DNA of 64,000 nt from Cafeteria roenbergensis (taxonomy: Eukaryota > Sar > Bigyra > Bicosoecida > Cafeteriaceae): assembly GCA_008330645.1 (NCBI GenBank), contig VLTN01000006.1:372001-436000 (forward strand). The letters run 5' to 3'. Positions 61,143-64,000 of this stretch are shown in pieces. Within the stretch, counting starts at the first letter, position 1; every line of letters begins with the position of its first letter. The notes beneath the pieces were generated by a model. The model searched no databases. It had not been told where the DNA came from and saw nothing but the letters and a program-made list of their open reading frames with translations. The translations under genes were made by a program, and so were the position numbers.

Positions 61143-62738
61143 TCACAGAGACATGGCCTTGCGAGCTTGCTCTGCCTGCTCGGTGCGAAGCGCCATGATC
61201 CTCGCAACCGAGCCACTCATGAGCTTGGAGCGGGCAACAGCAATGCGAAGCTCGGCATCCAAGTATTGGCCCATGGTTCCGTTGGGCGGCACTCGCATTT
61301 GTGATGGAGTACTTGTGCCCGCAGCCATTTCGATGCGCTTACCCACTCCTGCCGCGAGCAGCAACCCCTTGCCGTCGGTCCCGGCTCGAAGCGGCGCGGG
61401 CAGTCGCTCAATTGCAGCAGCTAGCTTCATCGCCTCGACGTCTGCTGGGGGAGCTGCGGGCGCATGGTCGCGAGTCGCAAACGCGCCCCCTCGCCCCGCT
61501 TGCCCCAGGCCGGAAAGGCCAAGCCCCATGGCAGGCGGAGGGCGCGGGGCAGGGCCACGCTCCCAAGGCTTGCCTCCAGCAGAGGGGTGCCCCCCGGTGT
61601 CCAGTGGGCTACCACCAAAGCCCCCGAAAGGTGTAGAGGCTGGGCCCTGCTGCTCTGGATCCTCCCTGTGGTCGCCCCGCGACTTGTTCCCTGCGGCCTT
61701 TGCATCCCGAAGCCCTTCCCCAAGCGAGGCCTCGTTCCAATCGACCTCCACCCGGCCAATGCCGTCCGCGAACCTCGCCGCTGCCACGTCCTCGTCGTTG
61801 ATGCGGTGGACACTCCACCCAACCCCAGCCAGGTTCACCTCCTGCAGGCGGCTCAGCAGAGAGGGCTCACGCCGCCGCGCTTGTGCCTCCCGCCTGGCCT
61901 GCCGCTTCGCCTCGAGCTCCCCGCGTTTGAAGGCAAGCAGGGCGCTGCCGCCCTCGCCAGCTGCTGCCGCCTCTGCTGCGCGCCTCGCGCTACGGCGAGC
62001 GGCGGCTGCCGCGGCAGCCGCCGCTCGCGCAGCCTCAATATCGCCTGGCCCTTCCTGCGCGAGTCCGACGCCGGCCACGTCGAGCGGGGCCCTGTTCCAT
62101 GGTCCGCTCACTTCAAGGCTAACTTTAGCGGACGTAAGTGCGAGAGGCAGCACCATAGGGCCAGGGAGAGCAACCCCCATGGCTGTGGGCGCGTTGAACC
62201 TCGCCAGAAGCGTTTGAAGCGTCGCATGCACGGGCAGCGTCTGTGCCGCAACTGCACGAGCAGCGCGGTGGCAGCGCTGCGCCGCATCCAGCGGAAGCCT
62301 AGGCCTGCGGCCGGCCCCATCTGGCTCGCCTCGGCCCGAAAAGGGCGCCGATCCGTGGACACCCAGGCACACGTCGACAGCTGCCAGCATCGCTTGGTCC
62401 TCCACAGAGAACACTTTTGCGCGCAGCACGGCATCCGAGAACGCCACGCGGAAAAGCTCAGGCCACAGGTTCCCCGCGATGCACTGGCTCGCCAGCAGGC
62501 CAGCGAGGCCGCTGCCGAGCAGGTCGGGGGCCTCCAGCTTGCCGATGGCGTCGGCCGCCACTGCGGCTGCCTGCTCCGGGTCCGAAGCCAGCTTCATCCA
62601 ACGAACCGGAGACGCTGCCCCATCGGAACTTGCGCACCGGCTTCCGCGCAGGATGTTCGCCCCGAGGAACGGCGCGCGATGCACCACACGGGCTGAAAGC
62701 CTCTCGGTGACTCTTGCGTGGCGCGCCGCATTCAGCAT
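61143..62738 (-). CDS. Probable mitochondrial protein of unknown function
   Basis: The minus frame is open for over 900 codons. ATG at 62738 is chosen because MLNAARHARVTERLSARVVH is a typical Arg-rich mitochondrial presequence, while upstream residues look non-coding; this gives 531 residues. Residues 50-230 are helical (DLLGSGLAGLLASQCIAGNL, LFRVAFSDAVLRAKVFSVED, MLAAVDVCLGVHG) and resemble the helical-repeat regions of organellar RNA-metabolism proteins such as FASTK/OPR types, but this is a loose resemblance. A long Ala/Arg/Glu helix (about 295-345) and a Gly/Pro-rich stretch precede a conserved-looking C-terminus (NGTMGQYLDAELRIAVARSK). The function is not known. It is convergent with the ankyrin gene. 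Confidence 0.6.
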   Translation of the reverse strand: MLNAARHARVTERLSARVVHRAPFLGANILRGSRCASSDGAASPVRWMKLASDPEQAAAVAADAIGKLEAPDLLGSGLAGLLASQCIAGNLWPELFRVAFSDAVLRAKVFSVEDQAMLAAVDVCLGVHGSAPFSGRGEPDGAGRRPRLPLDAAQRCHRAARAVAAQTLPVHATLQTLLARFNAPTAMGVALPGPMVLPLALTSAKVSLEVSGPWNRAPLDVAGVGLAQEGPGDIEAARAAAAAAAAARRSARRAAEAAAAGEGGSALLAFKRGELEAKRQARREAQARRREPSLLSRLQEVNLAGVGWSVHRINDEDVAAARFADGIGRVEVDWNEASLGEGLRDAKAAGNKSRGDHREDPEQQGPASTPFGGFGGSPLDTGGHPSAGGKPWERGPAPRPPPAMGLGLSGLGQAGRGGAFATRDHAPAAPPADVEAMKLAAAIERLPAPLRAGTDGKGLLLAAGVGKRIEMAAGTSTPSQMRVPPNGTMGQYLDAELRIAVARSKLMSGSVARIMALRTEQAEQARKAMSL

Positions 62739-63126
62739 CTGCCCCGCCACCCGACGCCAACGTTGGCTCGCCCGCCTTCCTCTGGCACACCCAGCTACGC
62801 AACTGGGTCGCGCGCCGTCCAAGGTGCAGGCAGCCCTCGCTGGTGGGACGGAACGCCCTCCGGCCCTCTGTCGGCTTCGCGGCTCTGTTCTGACGATTGC
62901 GCCTGTCGCGATGCAACCAGAGCTCATGCCGCAGGCCCGCGCTGGCGCGGTGGGGCCAGCAGGCAACTCCTGCAGGGACGAAGCCGACGAGTCACATCGT
63001 CGCCACTCTGTTGCGCTCCCTGAGTGGCGCTCGCTCGAATGGAGTGTTGCCGGGGCAAGGCTTGGCTTCGCAAAGCACCGCTTGAGCACAACGCGCTCCT
63101 CACTCACGCGCCCCGGTCTCACAGCC
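62739..63126. other. Intergenic region between two minus-strand genes
   Basis: These 388 bp should contain the promoter of the mitochondrial-type gene and the 3' UTR of the next. No coding sequence is supported. Confidence 0.4.
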
Positions 63127-64000
63127 TCACTCAAGCTCGTCTTCGTCGTCTCCGCCGGCATAGCTGAACAGCGGCTCGTCTTGGGTGTCGCCTGCGAGGG
63201 CAATGTCCCCAAACGCGGCTGCCTGAGCGCCTGCCGCCGCCGCTGGCAGCGCAGGCTCCTCAAATGGTGCCCCCCCATCCAGCGGGGCGGCAAAGTCGGC
63301 GCCTTCGACGCCTCCTTCGCCAAGATTAGAGTCCTCTGCCGCGCTGAACGCAGGATCCTCTGGTGCAGCAGGAGAGGGATGGCTGGCCGCGGGGTCCGCC
63401 GCTGGGGCAAGCGCCGCATGGCTGGCACCTGGGGAATCCTGTGCCGGTGTTGCAGTTGTAGCGGAACTGGTTGTTGTCGATGCTGCTGCTGCTGGCTCCT
63501 CGAACGGTGCCGCAGCAACTTCGGCTGTGGGGGCGGGAAGAGGGGGAAGCGCCGGCTCTGCCGCCGCTGGTAGCTGCGTCGACGACGCTGCTGCTGCTTG
63601 TGCAGGCCCAGCGAAGCTGGCTGCGGAAGTGACAACGGCGCCCTCTTGCTGCAAGGAGGCAGGCGCCGAAGGCACTGCTGGCGGAAGGCTCGAGGGGAGG
63701 GCTGGGAGGGCTGGCGCAGAGCCCCTTGAGGTGGGGTCAGTGCCGCCGACAGCTGCAGCAGCAGACGAGGAGGAGGGCGGGGGGAGCGAGGACAAGGGGG
63801 CAGCCTGACTTGCGTCCTGGGGCGCCGCGAGCTCGGCCTCCGCTTCCGCCTCCGCCTCCTCATCCTCCTCTTCCTGCCCAGCAGCACCGGAGGCAGCCGC
63901 AGCAGCAGCAGCAGCAGCAGGTGCTGCGCTCGCCGAGGTCCCAGCCACGGCCACGGCCGAGTCGGTTGGCGACGACGCGGGCAGCTTCCTGGCGCTTGCA
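63127..64000 (-). CDS. Ala/Pro/Glu-rich protein, N-terminus cut by window edge
   Basis: The minus frame is open from the right edge to the stop at 63127 (about 291 codons). No ATG lies near the edge, so the start is outside the window. The segment is Ala/Pro/Ser-rich with a poly-Ala run (a CAG-type trinucleotide stretch at 63896-63920), an acidic EEEDEEAEAEAEAE block and several APFEEPA-like motifs. The acidic C-terminus DEPLFSYAGGDDEDELE looks like a conserved terminal motif. No domain was recognised. Low complexity and acidity suggest an intrinsically disordered nuclear or cytoplasmic protein. Confidence 0.55.
   Translation of the reverse strand, partial: ASARKLPASSPTDSAVAVAGTSASAAPAAAAAAAAASGAAGQEEEDEEAEAEAEAELAAPQDASQAAPLSSLPPPSSSSAAAAVGGTDPTSRGSAPALPALPSSLPPAVPSAPASLQQEGAVVTSAASFAGPAQAAAASSTQLPAAAEPALPPLPAPTAEVAAAPFEEPAAAASTTTSSATTATPAQDSPGASHAALAPAADPAASHPSPAAPEDPAFSAAEDSNLGEGGVEGADFAAPLDGGAPFEEPALPAAAAGAQAAAFGDIALAGDTQDEPLFSYAGGDDEDELE

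Overview
The window is a very GC-rich, gene-dense piece of a eukaryotic nuclear genome. No bacterial operons, plastid genes, rRNA, CRISPR arrays, convincing tRNA or mobile elements were seen. Gene content is that of a flagellated protist: a ropporin/RSP11-like radial-spoke protein, a heterotrimeric G-protein beta subunit, spliceosomal proteins (ISY1, SNRNP27), TTC36, COMMD5, UBA4/MOCS3, PIF1 helicase, SLC35F5-like and TMCO3/KEA-like transporters. Introns are few, mostly about 100-250 bp, with a strikingly uniform GTGAG donor and frequent C-rich tracts before the acceptor. The combination would fit a GC-rich heterotrophic stramenopile (for example a bicosoecid) or another GC-rich alga-related protist. 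The sequence does not settle the lineage.

Layout, left to right: an LRR-like gene running off the left edge (minus); a two-exon membrane protein (minus); an ankyrin-HDAC fusion (plus); G-beta (minus); a UMPH-1 nucleotidase with an N-terminal membrane segment (plus); SNRNP27 (minus); PIF1 helicase (plus); UBA4/MOCS3 (minus); a protein with about 24 AEAEQ repeats (minus); a DUF455 ferritin-like protein (plus); a large FG-GAP-like surface protein (minus); RSP11/ropporin-like (minus); a 2115-residue secreted coiled-coil protein (plus); a membrane-anchored cold-shock-domain protein (plus); TTC36 (minus); a four-exon bZIP factor (plus); ISY1 (minus); a Glu-rich repeat protein with a frameshift in its repeats (plus); a hypothetical protein (minus); COMMD5 (plus); SLC35F5-like transporter (minus); a TMCO3/KEA-like antiporter with a frameshift in a Gly-Ser repeat (plus); a small His-rich protein (minus); an ankyrin gene with one repeat per exon (plus); a mitochondrial-type protein (minus); and an Ala/Pro/Glu-rich gene running off the right edge (minus).

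Genes often alternate strand, so many pairs are divergent with 25-760 bp between starts (probably shared promoters) or convergent with as little as 50 bp between stops. Because of the base composition, long antisense open frames lie opposite nearly every gene. Genes were called from family similarity, signal peptides, codon bias and exon-joining logic, not ORF length. Exon structures were built by hand from GT-AG signals plus reading frame and, where a family is known, continuity with the family sequence.

The least ordinary parts are the ankyrin gene whose four internal exons are each exactly one 33-codon repeat with non-GTGAG donors, the cold-shock domain placed behind a membrane anchor, the antiporter joined to a Cys-rich luminal module through a natural Gly-Ser linker, the giant secreted coiled coil, and several near-perfect coding tandem repeats, two of which carry single-base frame breaks.
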